From JBGAHD01 sp044226395 (GTDB taxonomy: Bacteria > Pseudomonadota > Gammaproteobacteria > Xanthomonadales > Ahniellaceae): a DNA stretch of 64,000 nt. The translations under genes and the position numbers were made by a program. Below are positions 35,161 to 43,386 of the stretch, in pieces. The stretch lies in contig JBGAHD010000001.1 in NCBI GenBank assembly GCA_044226395.1, positions 496,001 to 560,000 of the forward strand, given 5' to 3'. The notes beneath the pieces were generated by a model, which was not told where the DNA came from, made no database searches, and saw nothing but the letters and a program-made list of their open reading frames with translations. Positions within the stretch are counted from its first letter, which is position 1; the number at the start of each line of letters is the position of its first letter.

Positions 35161-38100
35161 TCACGCCGCCTGCGACTTCTCCTGCTCGCGCGCGTCCAGC
35201 GGCAGCCAGATCTGGAAGGTCGTGCCCTTGCCGAGCTCGCTGTCGACTTCGATGCGGCCGTGATGGCGCGCGATGATGCCGTAGGACACCGACAAACCCA
35301 GGCCCGTGCCCTGCCCGATCGGCTTGGTGGTGAAGAACGGATCGAAGATGCGCGCGAGCATGGGCTTGGGAATGCCGCCGCCGGTGTCGCTGATCTCGAT
35401 CGAGATGCCCTCGATGTCGGCGCGCGTGCGGATGCGGATCACGCCCTGACGCGCGATCGCCTGCGCGGCATTGACGAGCAGATTCAGAAACACCTGATTG
35501 AGCTGGAACGGCAGGCAATGGATCTGCGGCAGCTGGCCGTAGTCGCGCACGATCTCGGCCTTGTACTTGACCTCGTGCGCGGACAACTTGATCGCGCTTT
35601 CGATGCAGGTATGGATGTCCACCGACTGCCATTCCGGGTTTTCCAGGCGCGAGAAGTTCTTCAGGTCCTCGACGATGCGACGCACGCGGCCGATGCCATC
35701 GGCGGTTTCCTCGAGCAAGGCGCCGCAATCGCCGCGGATGTACTCGAGTTCCAGGCGTTCGCGCGCGGCGTTGAGCACTTCCATCGCGTCGCGGCCATAC
35801 AAGGCGCGAATCTCGGATTGTTCGTAGGTGTCGAGCATCTTCCACAGCGCGTCGATGTATTTCGACAAAGTCGAGATATTGGACTGCACGAAGCCAATCG
35901 GATTGTTGATCTCGTGCGCCACGCCGGCCGCGAGTTGGCCGACCGTGGCCATCTTCTCGGCCTGAATCAGCTGCTGCTGGGCCTCGGCGAGGCGATGGTT
36001 GGTGTTGTTGAGTTCGTCATTGCGCGCCTGCAGCATGCCCTCGGCGATCTTGCGTTCGCGCACTTCGGCTTGCAGGTCCTCGTTGGCGTGGCGCAGTTCT
36101 TCAGTGCGCGCGGTGACGCGCCGCTCGAGCGCGGTATTGATCGCCTGCAAGCGCATGGTGCGCACGCGGACCAAGCCAAGCACGACCAAGACGAGACTCA
36201 CGAGGGCGAGGAATCGCGCCCACGGGGTTTCCCACCACGGCGAATCCACGGTCAATTCGAACGTGGTCGGCGGACCCCACGATCCGGGCGGCAAACGCGC
36301 GGCGGCGGTGAAGCGATAGGTGCCCGGCGTCAAACCCGGATAACGCACTTCGAAGCCACTGCCCACGACGGGCGCTAGGTCGACGCCGCCGAGTTGCACC
36401 TTGAATTGCGTGGGATCGTTGCCGAGAAACCCCGGCGCGGCCAACCGCGCCTCGAGCCAGTTGCGCGAACTGGGCACTTCGATGCGCGCGGTTCCGGGAT
36501 CGAACTTGAGGCCACCGATGCTCAGGTGCTGCACGTCCACGCGCGGCGGGTGAATCGGCGGCAAGGCATCGGCGTGGCGCGCGTCGTAACGCGTGAGGCC
36601 ACCGACCGCGCCGAACCAGAGATCGCCCTGCGGCTCGACCAGGATCGCCATGCTCGCCGTGTCTTCGCCAGCGATGCCATCGAGCGCGCCGTAGTGCGTG
36701 GTCTGATCCTGATACCAGCGATCGACGCCACGACCGGTGCCGATCCAGATCGCGCCGCGCGGGTCGTCGGCGACGAAGTAGACGCGGTCGGCCAGACGGT
36801 CGCTGTAGCGCTTCTCGCTCAGCACCTCGATCTTGCCGTCGCGATAGCGCAAGGTCGCCACGCCATTGGCCTGATCCATGAAGGCCACGAGCCAATCGCC
36901 ACCCGACGACAGCGGCCGCGCGTAGGCGACGTGGTTGGCCATCAGGCCATCGCGCATGTCGAAGTGCCGCCAGCGCTCGCCTTCGCGCACGTAGAGGCCG
37001 GTCTGCGCGGCAATCAGCAAACGTCCCTGATGATCGAGCGAGAGGTCGCTGACGTATTCGCGCGGCCCAAAGCCGGGCACGTCGACCGGGGTCAATGGCA
37101 GCGAACCGTTGGTATCGTCGACGGCGAGTACGCCATCGGCATCGGTGCAGGCCCACAGCGCGCCGCGCGCGTCGAAGGCCAGGCGATAGATGCGCCGCGA
37201 TTCGCGCGAGGCCACGCGCACCATGCCGGTGACGCGCGCCGTGCGCCGATCGACGCGATAGATGTGATGGGCGGAACTGCCCGCGAAATACAGACTCTCG
37301 CCCGATTGCACGATCGAGCGCACGGTAAAGCCTTCGGTGCCCGGCACGCGGTAGAAGCGCGCGCCATCGGTGTACACCAGGCCATCGTCGGTGCCGAACC
37401 AGATCGCGCGATCGCTGTCGCGAAAGATGCTCCACACGATCGAGCCCGGCAGACCCTCGCCGCGATCGTAGACCTGGAACACGCCGCGACCGAGCATGCG
37501 ATGCAGATCGCGCGAAGCGATCCACACCGAGCCATCGGCATCCTCGAGCACGGCGCGCGCGCCATAGGCATCGCCGGCGAGTTGGTGCCAGCCTTGGCCA
37601 TCCCAATGCAACAACGCCGCTTCGCTCGGCACCCACATGCCCTCGCGACCGCTGGGCGCGAGCGCGCCATACGTCGCGGTCAGCGGCGGTGGCGTGACCA
37701 CGTTGGCGAAGGCATCGCGCGATTCGTCATAGCGCCACAATTGCGAACCGGTGCGCGCCCACACGTGACCCAGGCCGTCCTCGACCAGGGAGTCGATGGT
37801 TTCGCCGGGGCCTTCGTCGGGCGAGTCGATGCGTTCCCACAAATCACCATGACGACGCATGACGAAGGCATCGCCATCGCGCGCGGCCGTCAGCCACAGC
37901 GCGTGATCGGCGCGACGCGCGAGCAAGGCGTGCACGGCCGTGCCTTCGAATTCGGGCAATGCCGAGAGCACGTGATGCGATTCGCCGCTGAGCAAGCCCG
38001 ATTGCGTGCCGACCCACAGACGACCGTCGGTTTCGGTCATCGCCAGGATGCGCGCGCGCGCATGCGCGCCGCGCAAACTCACGGTCGCGAACTGGCCCCC

Positions 38101-38433
38101 TTCGACATGCGCGAGCCCCGCTTCCGTGCCGACCAGCACATGGTGCTCGGCGTCCTCGAACAGCGCGGTCACGGTGTTCTCGGGCAGCCCGCGATCGGTG
38201 CCCAGGCGCTCGAAGCGCTGGCCGTCGAAGCGAAATACGCCGTCGTCGGTGGCGGCCCACAGGTAACCGCGCGAGTCCTGCATCAAGTGCAGGATCAGCG
38301 GATCGGTCAGGCCTTCGATGCGGCCGTAGCTGCGATAGAGATGATGCCCCTCCGGCGTCCGCGCGCTGGGCGCGGCCGGTTCCGCCGCGACGAACGCGAG
38401 GCTGGATGCCAAGAGCAGAGAAGCCGTGAACAT
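35161..38433 (-). CDS. Second periplasmic-propeller sensor histidine kinase (paralogue)
   Basis: 1090 aa with the same order as the gene downstream: signal sequence (MFTASLLLASSLAFVAAEP), propeller repeats (LMQDSRGYLWAATDDGVFRFDG...), Y_Y_Y-like domain, one membrane helix (LALVSLVLVVLGLV), coiled coil with an extra segment (EVRERKIAEGMLQARNDELN) not in the other copy, then HisKA (GVAHEINNPIGF) and HATPase (GTGLGLSVSYG). The kinase half is nearly identical in protein sequence to the paralogue; the propeller half is diverged. The two are tandem and same-strand, with about 175 bp between the stop of this one and the adopted start of the next. They probably sense related polymers or ligands, and share a response regulator encoded elsewhere. 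Confidence 0.88.
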   Translation of the reverse strand: MFTASLLLASSLAFVAAEPAAPSARTPEGHHLYRSYGRIEGLTDPLILHLMQDSRGYLWAATDDGVFRFDGQRFERLGTDRGLPENTVTALFEDAEHHVLVGTEAGLAHVEGGQFATVSLRGAHARARILAMTETDGRLWVGTQSGLLSGESHHVLSALPEFEGTAVHALLARRADHALWLTAARDGDAFVMRRHGDLWERIDSPDEGPGETIDSLVEDGLGHVWARTGSQLWRYDESRDAFANVVTPPPLTATYGALAPSGREGMWVPSEAALLHWDGQGWHQLAGDAYGARAVLEDADGSVWIASRDLHRMLGRGVFQVYDRGEGLPGSIVWSIFRDSDRAIWFGTDDGLVYTDGARFYRVPGTEGFTVRSIVQSGESLYFAGSSAHHIYRVDRRTARVTGMVRVASRESRRIYRLAFDARGALWACTDADGVLAVDDTNGSLPLTPVDVPGFGPREYVSDLSLDHQGRLLIAAQTGLYVREGERWRHFDMRDGLMANHVAYARPLSSGGDWLVAFMDQANGVATLRYRDGKIEVLSEKRYSDRLADRVYFVADDPRGAIWIGTGRGVDRWYQDQTTHYGALDGIAGEDTASMAILVEPQGDLWFGAVGGLTRYDARHADALPPIHPPRVDVQHLSIGGLKFDPGTARIEVPSSRNWLEARLAAPGFLGNDPTQFKVQLGGVDLAPVVGSGFEVRYPGLTPGTYRFTAAARLPPGSWGPPTTFELTVDSPWWETPWARFLALVSLVLVVLGLVRVRTMRLQAINTALERRVTARTEELRHANEDLQAEVRERKIAEGMLQARNDELNNTNHRLAEAQQQLIQAEKMATVGQLAAGVAHEINNPIGFVQSNISTLSKYIDALWKMLDTYEQSEIRALYGRDAMEVLNAARERLELEYIRGDCGALLEETADGIGRVRRIVEDLKNFSRLENPEWQSVDIHTCIESAIKLSAHEVKYKAEIVRDYGQLPQIHCLPFQLNQVFLNLLVNAAQAIARQGVIRIRTRADIEGISIEISDTGGGIPKPMLARIFDPFFTTKPIGQGTGLGLSVSYGIIARHHGRIEVDSELGKGTTFQIWLPLDAREQEKSQAA

Positions 38434-38609
38434 CGGTGATGGTTTCGCGCGCGCCGGCAGACCGCCAGCGCGGCCCCTTGGCCGATCAGTTTGCAAGCAG
38501 CATGCCCGTGCCCCGACGTGGTGCGTGCGCGGTCCCCGTGCTTCGATCGGTCGTTCCAGCGCGCCCGGTCGCGCGCGGCGTCAAGTTTCCGTCCCGGGTT
38601 GGCGCGGCT

Positions 38610-39758
38610 TCATGGCTCGACGGTGGCGACGATGCGCGCGAAGACCTGGTGCACGGCGCGCGCGAATGTCACGTCGCCATAACCGCCACCGGTCACGGTC
38701 ACGCCCAGATCGAGCGCCGGCACGATGAAAATGCGCTGCCCGCCATTGCCGAAGGCCGCGGCCCAGGGCAGCGTGCGATCGCGCCAGCGCACTTCGCCCG
38801 TCCACACGAACAAGCCGTAACGCGTGTCATCGAAGCCGGTCGCGAGGCGCGGCCGCAGCATCGCGTCGATCCATTCGGCGGGCACGAGGGCTTGGCCTCG
38901 CCACTGGCCGCGATCGAGCAGCAGGCGACCGAGCTTGGCCATGTCGCGCGGTCGCAGGCGCAGACCCGTGTAGGCCATGGGCCGACCGAGAAAGTCGCGC
39001 ACCCAGCGGACATCGTCGATGCCCATCGGCGCGAACAAGCGCTCACGCGCGACGTCGGTCCAATCCTGGCCCGTGCGTCGCGCGATCAGCTCGGCCATTA
39101 CCGCCGTGCCGCCGCTGTTGTAGTTGAAGCTGGTGCCCGGCGCGGCGAGCACGGCGCGATCGAACACGCGTCGCGCGGGCGACCAGGCGAACATCAGGCG
39201 ATGCTCATCGTCGCGACCAGCGCCGCCTTCGCGCCAATCGAGGCCGCTGCTCATGCTCAGCAGATGTTCGATCGTGATCGCTCGCGTTTCGGGCGTGGCG
39301 ACGACTTCGAGTGCTGGCAGATGTTGCAGCACCGGTTCGCGCAGACTGGCCACGGCGTGCTCGCCCTCGACGCTGCCCCAGAGCAAGACGATCACGGTCT
39401 TGCCCACCGAGCGCGCGTCGTGCGCGAGGGTTGGCGTGAAATCTACGCTACGCGCGAAGGGGCGATTGACCACGGTGTTGCGGCCATGTCCATAAATCTC
39501 AGCGACGAGTTTGCCCGCGCGTTCGACGACGATGGCATGCACGCGCGGATCGTCGATCAATGCCTGGCGCAACACGCGGGTCAATGCCTCGCCATCGATG
39601 CGTGCCTGCGCTGGCGCGGTCACGGACCAGCCGTCGTCGAGCACGATCGGCGTCACTGAGCGTTCGGCCGCGGGCACGGTTTCGGTCGAACCGGCAGCGC
39701 AACCGAACACGCCGCAGGCGATGATCAGCGCAAGGCCGACGTGAAAGGGAACGCGCAT
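38610..39758 (-). CDS. Serine hydrolase, class C beta-lactamase/DD-peptidase-like lipoprotein
   Basis: 382 aa from the ATG at 39758. The N-terminal hydrophobic stretch ends ACGVFGCAAG, with a lipobox Cys (VFGC), so it is probably a lipoprotein. Catalytic motifs are the SxxK-type SVGK in HDARSVGKTVIV, the YxN-type YNS in FNYNSGGTAVM, and GNGG in place of the usual KTG or HxG. This set is that of the penicillin-binding/esterase EstB group, not necessarily a resistance enzyme. The preceding and following genes are on the same strand but separated by more than 170 bp. Confidence 0.83.
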   Translation of the reverse strand: MRVPFHVGLALIIACGVFGCAAGSTETVPAAERSVTPIVLDDGWSVTAPAQARIDGEALTRVLRQALIDDPRVHAIVVERAGKLVAEIYGHGRNTVVNRPFARSVDFTPTLAHDARSVGKTVIVLLWGSVEGEHAVASLREPVLQHLPALEVVATPETRAITIEHLLSMSSGLDWREGGAGRDDEHRLMFAWSPARRVFDRAVLAAPGTSFNYNSGGTAVMAELIARRTGQDWTDVARERLFAPMGIDDVRWVRDFLGRPMAYTGLRLRPRDMAKLGRLLLDRGQWRGQALVPAEWIDAMLRPRLATGFDDTRYGLFVWTGEVRWRDRTLPWAAAFGNGGQRIFIVPALDLGVTVTGGGYGDVTFARAVHQVFARIVATVEP

Positions 39759-39933
39759 GCTGGGCCTCGATGGTCGCGAATGAGGCCGCACGATGAGCAT
39801 TCGCGCCACGCCACGCCAGCGCGTCGGGATGAATCGACGCGGCCGAGGGACGAGGCGCGAACCGTGGGGACGCGTCGAGGGCCGGCGATCGGCGCGCGTC
39901 GCGTCGATCGCCCGCGAGATGGCGAGACTTCGG

Positions 39934-40461
39934 CTAGCTCGGGGCCGGCAAGAGGTATTCGCGCACCAGCACGCGCGCGCGATGCAGACGGCTCTTCACG
40001 TTGGCCGAGGTCAAGCCCGTGCGCGCGGCAATCTCGGCGATGGTCATCTCCTCGACATCGCGCAGGAGCACCACCTCGCGGTAGTGCGGCGGCAGCGATT
40101 CCAAGGCCGCCGCGAGATCGACCTCTAGCTGAGCCTGATCGCGCGTCACCACCCAGTCTTGATACCGCACCTCGTCATACGGGTCGTAGCGCAGTGCGAC
40201 GCGACCGAGCCGGCGACACTCGCGCGCCACCAGTCGAATCAACCAGCCGGAGAACGCCGCGAGCACGCGCAAGGACGGCAGCTTGCGCGCGACGATGAGC
40301 AGCGCCTCCTGCACGGCATCGTCGACATCGCTCGACAAACAATGCCGATGGGCATAGCGACGCAGATCGGGCTGGGTCACGCGCAGCAACTGCGCGAGCG
40401 CCTGCTCGTCGCCGCCTTGCGCGGCCGCGAGCAGGCGCTGATGGTCAAGAGCCGAGATCAT
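39934..40461 (-). CDS. ECF-type RNA polymerase sigma factor
   Basis: 175 aa with region 2 (QPDLRRYAHRHCLSSDVDDAVQEALL, DDAVQEA as core-binding) and region 4 HTH (LPPHYREVVLLRDVEEMTIAEIAARTGLTSANVKSRLHRAR). It redirects core RNA polymerase to a small regulon. No anti-sigma factor gene is adjacent. It begins 3 bp after the stop of the DUF2892 gene, so the two are one operon; the small membrane protein may be its regulator, but that is unproven. Confidence 0.9.
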   Translation of the reverse strand: MISALDHQRLLAAAQGGDEQALAQLLRVTQPDLRRYAHRHCLSSDVDDAVQEALLIVARKLPSLRVLAAFSGWLIRLVARECRRLGRVALRYDPYDEVRYQDWVVTRDQAQLEVDLAAALESLPPHYREVVLLRDVEEMTIAEIAARTGLTSANVKSRLHRARVLVREYLLPAPS

Positions 40462-40464
40462 GGA

Positions 40465-40662
40465 CTATTGGAGCTTGCGCCCCACCAGCGCGCAAGCCGG
40501 ACAGAAACCGATCAGACCCGTCGTCACCATCATCGCCGCGCTGCCAGCCACGAGCCAGCCGACCAGTCCACCCAGCCCGAGCACGGCCCAGATCGCCACG
40601 CCCAGACCGATGAGCACGCGCAGCGCGCGCTCGGTGTTGGGCACATTCTTGACGTAAAGCAT
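40465..40662 (-). CDS. DUF2892 (YgaP-like) small membrane protein
   Basis: 65 aa, starting MLYVKNVPNTERALRVLIG and then with two hydrophobic helices (about 15-33 and 35-52) ending GFCPACALVG. This is the standard DUF2892 pattern with a CxxC. The ATG has GGGAGA 8 nt upstream. Function is unknown in general; members often sit near rhodanese or redox genes. It is the first gene of the two-gene unit with the ECF sigma factor. Confidence 0.85.
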   Translation of the reverse strand: MLYVKNVPNTERALRVLIGLGVAIWAVLGLGGLVGWLVAGSAAMMVTTGLIGFCPACALVGRKLQ

Positions 40663-40759
40663 CGCGTTCTCCCGAGGTTCGAGGTCAGTCCTCGGGAGCT
40701 AGAGGGCGGTCGAGCGAGAAAGGATTCGCGCGCGCCGAAAAATCTTCGGTCGAAGGGTT

Positions 40760-42010
40760 TCAGGCCCGTTTCGGCAAGGTCACCTGGAAGTGTCCCCGCG
40801 TCGAGGCATCCGTGGCGACCCAACGCACTTCACCGCCATGCCGCCGCGCGATCTGTCGCACCAGGGCCAAACCCAGGCCCGTGCCGGATTCAGCGGGCGC
40901 GCCCGGACGGCGGAAGAACGGTTCGAAGACGCGCTCGACCCATTCGGGCGCGATGCCCTCGCCCGCGTCGGTCACGTCGATGACCGCGCCTTTGTCCGTC
41001 GCGCGCACGCGCACACTGATCGGTGGTTGGCCATGGCGTTCGGCGTTCTCGAGCAGGTTGCGCAACAAGCGGCGCAACAGGTGCGGGTCGCCGCGCACTT
41101 CGCAGGGCTCGCCTTCGACGGTGACTTCGCGATGGCGCGTGCCCTCTTCCGCCGCGAGCGCGAGCAGATCGATGATTTCGTCGGCTTCCAGGCTGTCGAC
41201 GGCTTCGAGCCGGCTCGCCAACAGGATCTCGCCGATGAGGTGATCGAGTTCGACGATGTCCTGCTCGAGGTTCGCGCGTTGGCGCGGATCTGCCGCGTCA
41301 CGCATCAACTCCACCGCCATGCGAATGCGCGCCAGCGGCGTGCGCAGTTCGTGCGAGGCATTGGCGAGCAGTTGCTTGTGCGCGCCAACGAGGTGCTCGA
41401 TGCGCGTCGCTGCGTGATTGAAGCTGGCCGCGAGCCGCGCCACTTCGTCGCGCCCTTCGACCGGCACGCGCGCGCTCAATTCGCCGGCGCCCAGTGACTC
41501 AACGCCCTGTTGCAGACGTTCGAGCCGCTTGGCCATGCGCCGCACCAGCGGAAACGCGCCCACGCCCACGGCAAAGGCCAAGGTCAGCAGACTGATCATC
41601 AGTGCATACGCCGGCGGCGTGAAATCGCGCAGCGGCACGACCACGAGCCAACGGCCATCGGGCAAGCGCATCGACAGTGTGGCCTCGCGTCGCCATGCGC
41701 GAAAAGCTTCGCGCGTCGGCAAAGGCCCGGGCGGTAGACGCATGCCGGGGCTGACGACGATCGCTTCGCCGCTGGCGCGATACAGGCCCAGGTTCGCGTC
41801 GAAATCGCGCGCTAACTGTGTGATCGCCGCCTGCTGTACTTCACGCGGCGCATCGGCCGCGGGCAAGGCGCGCTGCACCAGTCGCGCCAACACGCCGCTG
41901 CTGCGATCGCCCGGCGCGCCGAGGTGATGCCAGATCAGGGCCGTGGTCACGGCGAACACGATCAAACTGCCCAGCAGCGCTAGATAAAATTTCAGATACA
42001 GGCGCGACAT
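40760..42010 (-). CDS. Sensor histidine kinase (CpxA/EnvZ-like)
   Basis: 416 aa. It has helix 1 (LYLKFYLALLGSLIVFAVTTALIW), a periplasmic sensor to about 150, helix 2 (AYALMISLLTLAFAVGVGAF), HAMP about 165-220, HisKA with the acceptor His in LLANASHELRTPLARIRM, and HATPase with LLRNLLENAERHG, DAGEGIAPEW and GTGLGLALVRQIARRHGG. The start is the ATG 42010 with AGGA 6 nt upstream, in preference to the TTG at 42016 that overlaps the regulator's stop. Partner: the response regulator immediately upstream. Confidence 0.92.
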   Translation of the reverse strand: MSRLYLKFYLALLGSLIVFAVTTALIWHHLGAPGDRSSGVLARLVQRALPAADAPREVQQAAITQLARDFDANLGLYRASGEAIVVSPGMRLPPGPLPTREAFRAWRREATLSMRLPDGRWLVVVPLRDFTPPAYALMISLLTLAFAVGVGAFPLVRRMAKRLERLQQGVESLGAGELSARVPVEGRDEVARLAASFNHAATRIEHLVGAHKQLLANASHELRTPLARIRMAVELMRDAADPRQRANLEQDIVELDHLIGEILLASRLEAVDSLEADEIIDLLALAAEEGTRHREVTVEGEPCEVRGDPHLLRRLLRNLLENAERHGQPPISVRVRATDKGAVIDVTDAGEGIAPEWVERVFEPFFRRPGAPAESGTGLGLALVRQIARRHGGEVRWVATDASTRGHFQVTLPKRA

Positions 42011-42012
42011 GC

Positions 42013-42702
42013 TCAATCCTGCGCCTTGGCGAAGACATAGCCCACGCCCCGCAAGGTAATGATGCGGCGTGGCGCCTTGGGGTCGTCTTCTATCGCCGCG
42101 CGGATGCGCGAGATGTGCACGTCGATGGAGCGATCGAAGGCTTCCAGATTCTCGCCCTTGACCTTGTCCATCAGCGCCTCGCGCGACATCACGCGCCCGG
42201 CCTGCTCGGCCAGGGCCACGAGCAGCGCGAACTGATACGAGGTGATGGCGCGCGCTTGACCATCGAGGCGGACGACGCGCGCGCCACGGTCAATCTCCAG
42301 ACGCCCGAAACGCAGCGGACCTTCATCGGCTGGACCCTCGTGACGACGCCGCAGAATGGCGCGCAAGCGCGCGAGCAATTCGCGCGGCTGAAAGGGTTTG
42401 GGCAAGTAATCATCGGCGCCGAGCTCCAGGCCGACGATGCGATCGGCGGTGTCGCCGCGCGCCGACAACATCAACAGCGGCACGCGCGAGCGCTGGCGCA
42501 GTTGGCGACAGATGTCGAGGCCATCCATGTCGGGCAACATCAGATCGAGCACCACGGCATCGACCGTGGCCTCGTCGAACTGCTGCAAGGCCGCCGCGCC
42601 CAGCGGCGCGACGCTGACGCGAAAGCCGGCCTCGCCGAGATATTGCGCGATCATCTCGGCGAGGCGGCTGTCGTCTTCCACCAGCAGAATGCGCTCGGTC
42701 AT
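42013..42702 (-). CDS. OmpR/PhoB-family response regulator (CpxR-like)
   Basis: 229 aa from the ATG at 42702. The receiver has ILLVEDDS, acceptor Asp in AVVLDLMLPDMDG, and Lys in YLPKPF. A winged-helix output domain carries RFGRLEIDRGARVVRLDGQ and SIDVHISRIRAAIEDDP. It is translated just ahead of the cognate kinase (2 bp between its stop and the kinase ATG) and is preceded by a CpxP-like gene. The trio suggests envelope-stress or metal response. Confidence 0.93.
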   Translation of the reverse strand: MTERILLVEDDSRLAEMIAQYLGEAGFRVSVAPLGAAALQQFDEATVDAVVLDLMLPDMDGLDICRQLRQRSRVPLLMLSARGDTADRIVGLELGADDYLPKPFQPRELLARLRAILRRRHEGPADEGPLRFGRLEIDRGARVVRLDGQARAITSYQFALLVALAEQAGRVMSREALMDKVKGENLEAFDRSIDVHISRIRAAIEDDPKAPRRIITLRGVGYVFAKAQD

Positions 42703-42748
42703 GCGCGTGAGCGTAGAACGTCGCATGCGTCGCTGGCGAGTCCCTGCT

Positions 42749-43261
42749 TCATCCGATGGCCAGGCGATGGTGGGCCTCGATGCGGTCGAGCAACTGCTGG
42801 CGCTGTTCCGGCGTGAGGATCTCGGCCACGTCGCCGATCAGACGCGCGATCGTGCGCGAGGCGTCTTCGGCGATGTCGAGCTGGTTGGCGCGCAGCGTCT
42901 CCAGGGCCGCGCGATCGATCGTGGGCTGGCCGAGAATCTCCAAGCCCTGGCGACGACCGTCGCGCATGCGCTCGCGCAGCGGCGCGAGATCGGCGAAGGC
43001 TTGCTTGAGAATCGGCTCGAGACTGGCTTGCTGCGCCTCGGTCACGTCGAGTTCGACATAGACGTGACGCAGCAGCCGATCGACCTGCTCGGCGCGCGTC
43101 GCCGGGTCGGACGACAGCGCCATCTCGCCATGATGCCAACGCATGCCGCCGTGCGTGCCGACGGCGGCGGCCACGCCGACGATGCCGGTCAGCGCGACGA
43201 AACTCGCGCCCAGCAGCCAGCGCTTGAAGATCTTGGGAGATTTCGGGGATTCGGTGTTCAT
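42749..43261 (-). CDS. CpxP/Spy-like periplasmic protein
   Basis: 170 aa, with an N-terminal signal anchor (WLLGASFVALTGIVGVAAAV) and then a helical region with LDVTEAQQASLEPIL (LTxxQ-like) and TPEQRQQLLDRIEAHH, the paired LTPEQ-type motifs of CpxP/Spy/CnrX proteins. The ATG at 43261 has AAGGA 7 nt upstream. It precedes the response regulator by 46 bp on the same strand. In the Cpx system CpxP restrains the kinase; the same role here is inferred. The longer overlapping frame upstream is not coding. Confidence 0.8.
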   Translation of the reverse strand: MNTESPKSPKIFKRWLLGASFVALTGIVGVAAAVGTHGGMRWHHGEMALSSDPATRAEQVDRLLRHVYVELDVTEAQQASLEPILKQAFADLAPLRERMRDGRRQGLEILGQPTIDRAALETLRANQLDIAEDASRTIARLIGDVAEILTPEQRQQLLDRIEAHHRLAIG

Positions 43262-43355
43262 GCGGGGTCCTTTGAGGGGCGTGGGTCGATCCCACGGTGC
43301 CCACGATGGACCTCGCGTGTCAGCGCGATTTGTCGCCTGGGTAAAGTTGTGTAAA

Positions 43356-43379
43356 GCGCGGGGCCTTGTGACCCCGCGC
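43356..43379 (-). terminator. Hairpin terminator for the DUF11 gene
   Basis: Perfect 8-bp stem GCGCGGGG/CCCCGCGC with an 8-nt loop, 7 bp beyond the stop of the minus-strand DUF11 gene. On that strand the stem is followed by TTTACACAACTTTA, a moderately T-rich tail, so it is a plausible intrinsic terminator. Confidence 0.55.
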
Positions 43380-43386
43380 CTGGCGA

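Noticed and set aside
36394..38439. 681-aa open frame on the plus strand opposite the propeller kinase
   Set aside because: Antisense shadow of a high-GC gene; composition rich in His, Arg and Ala without a family.
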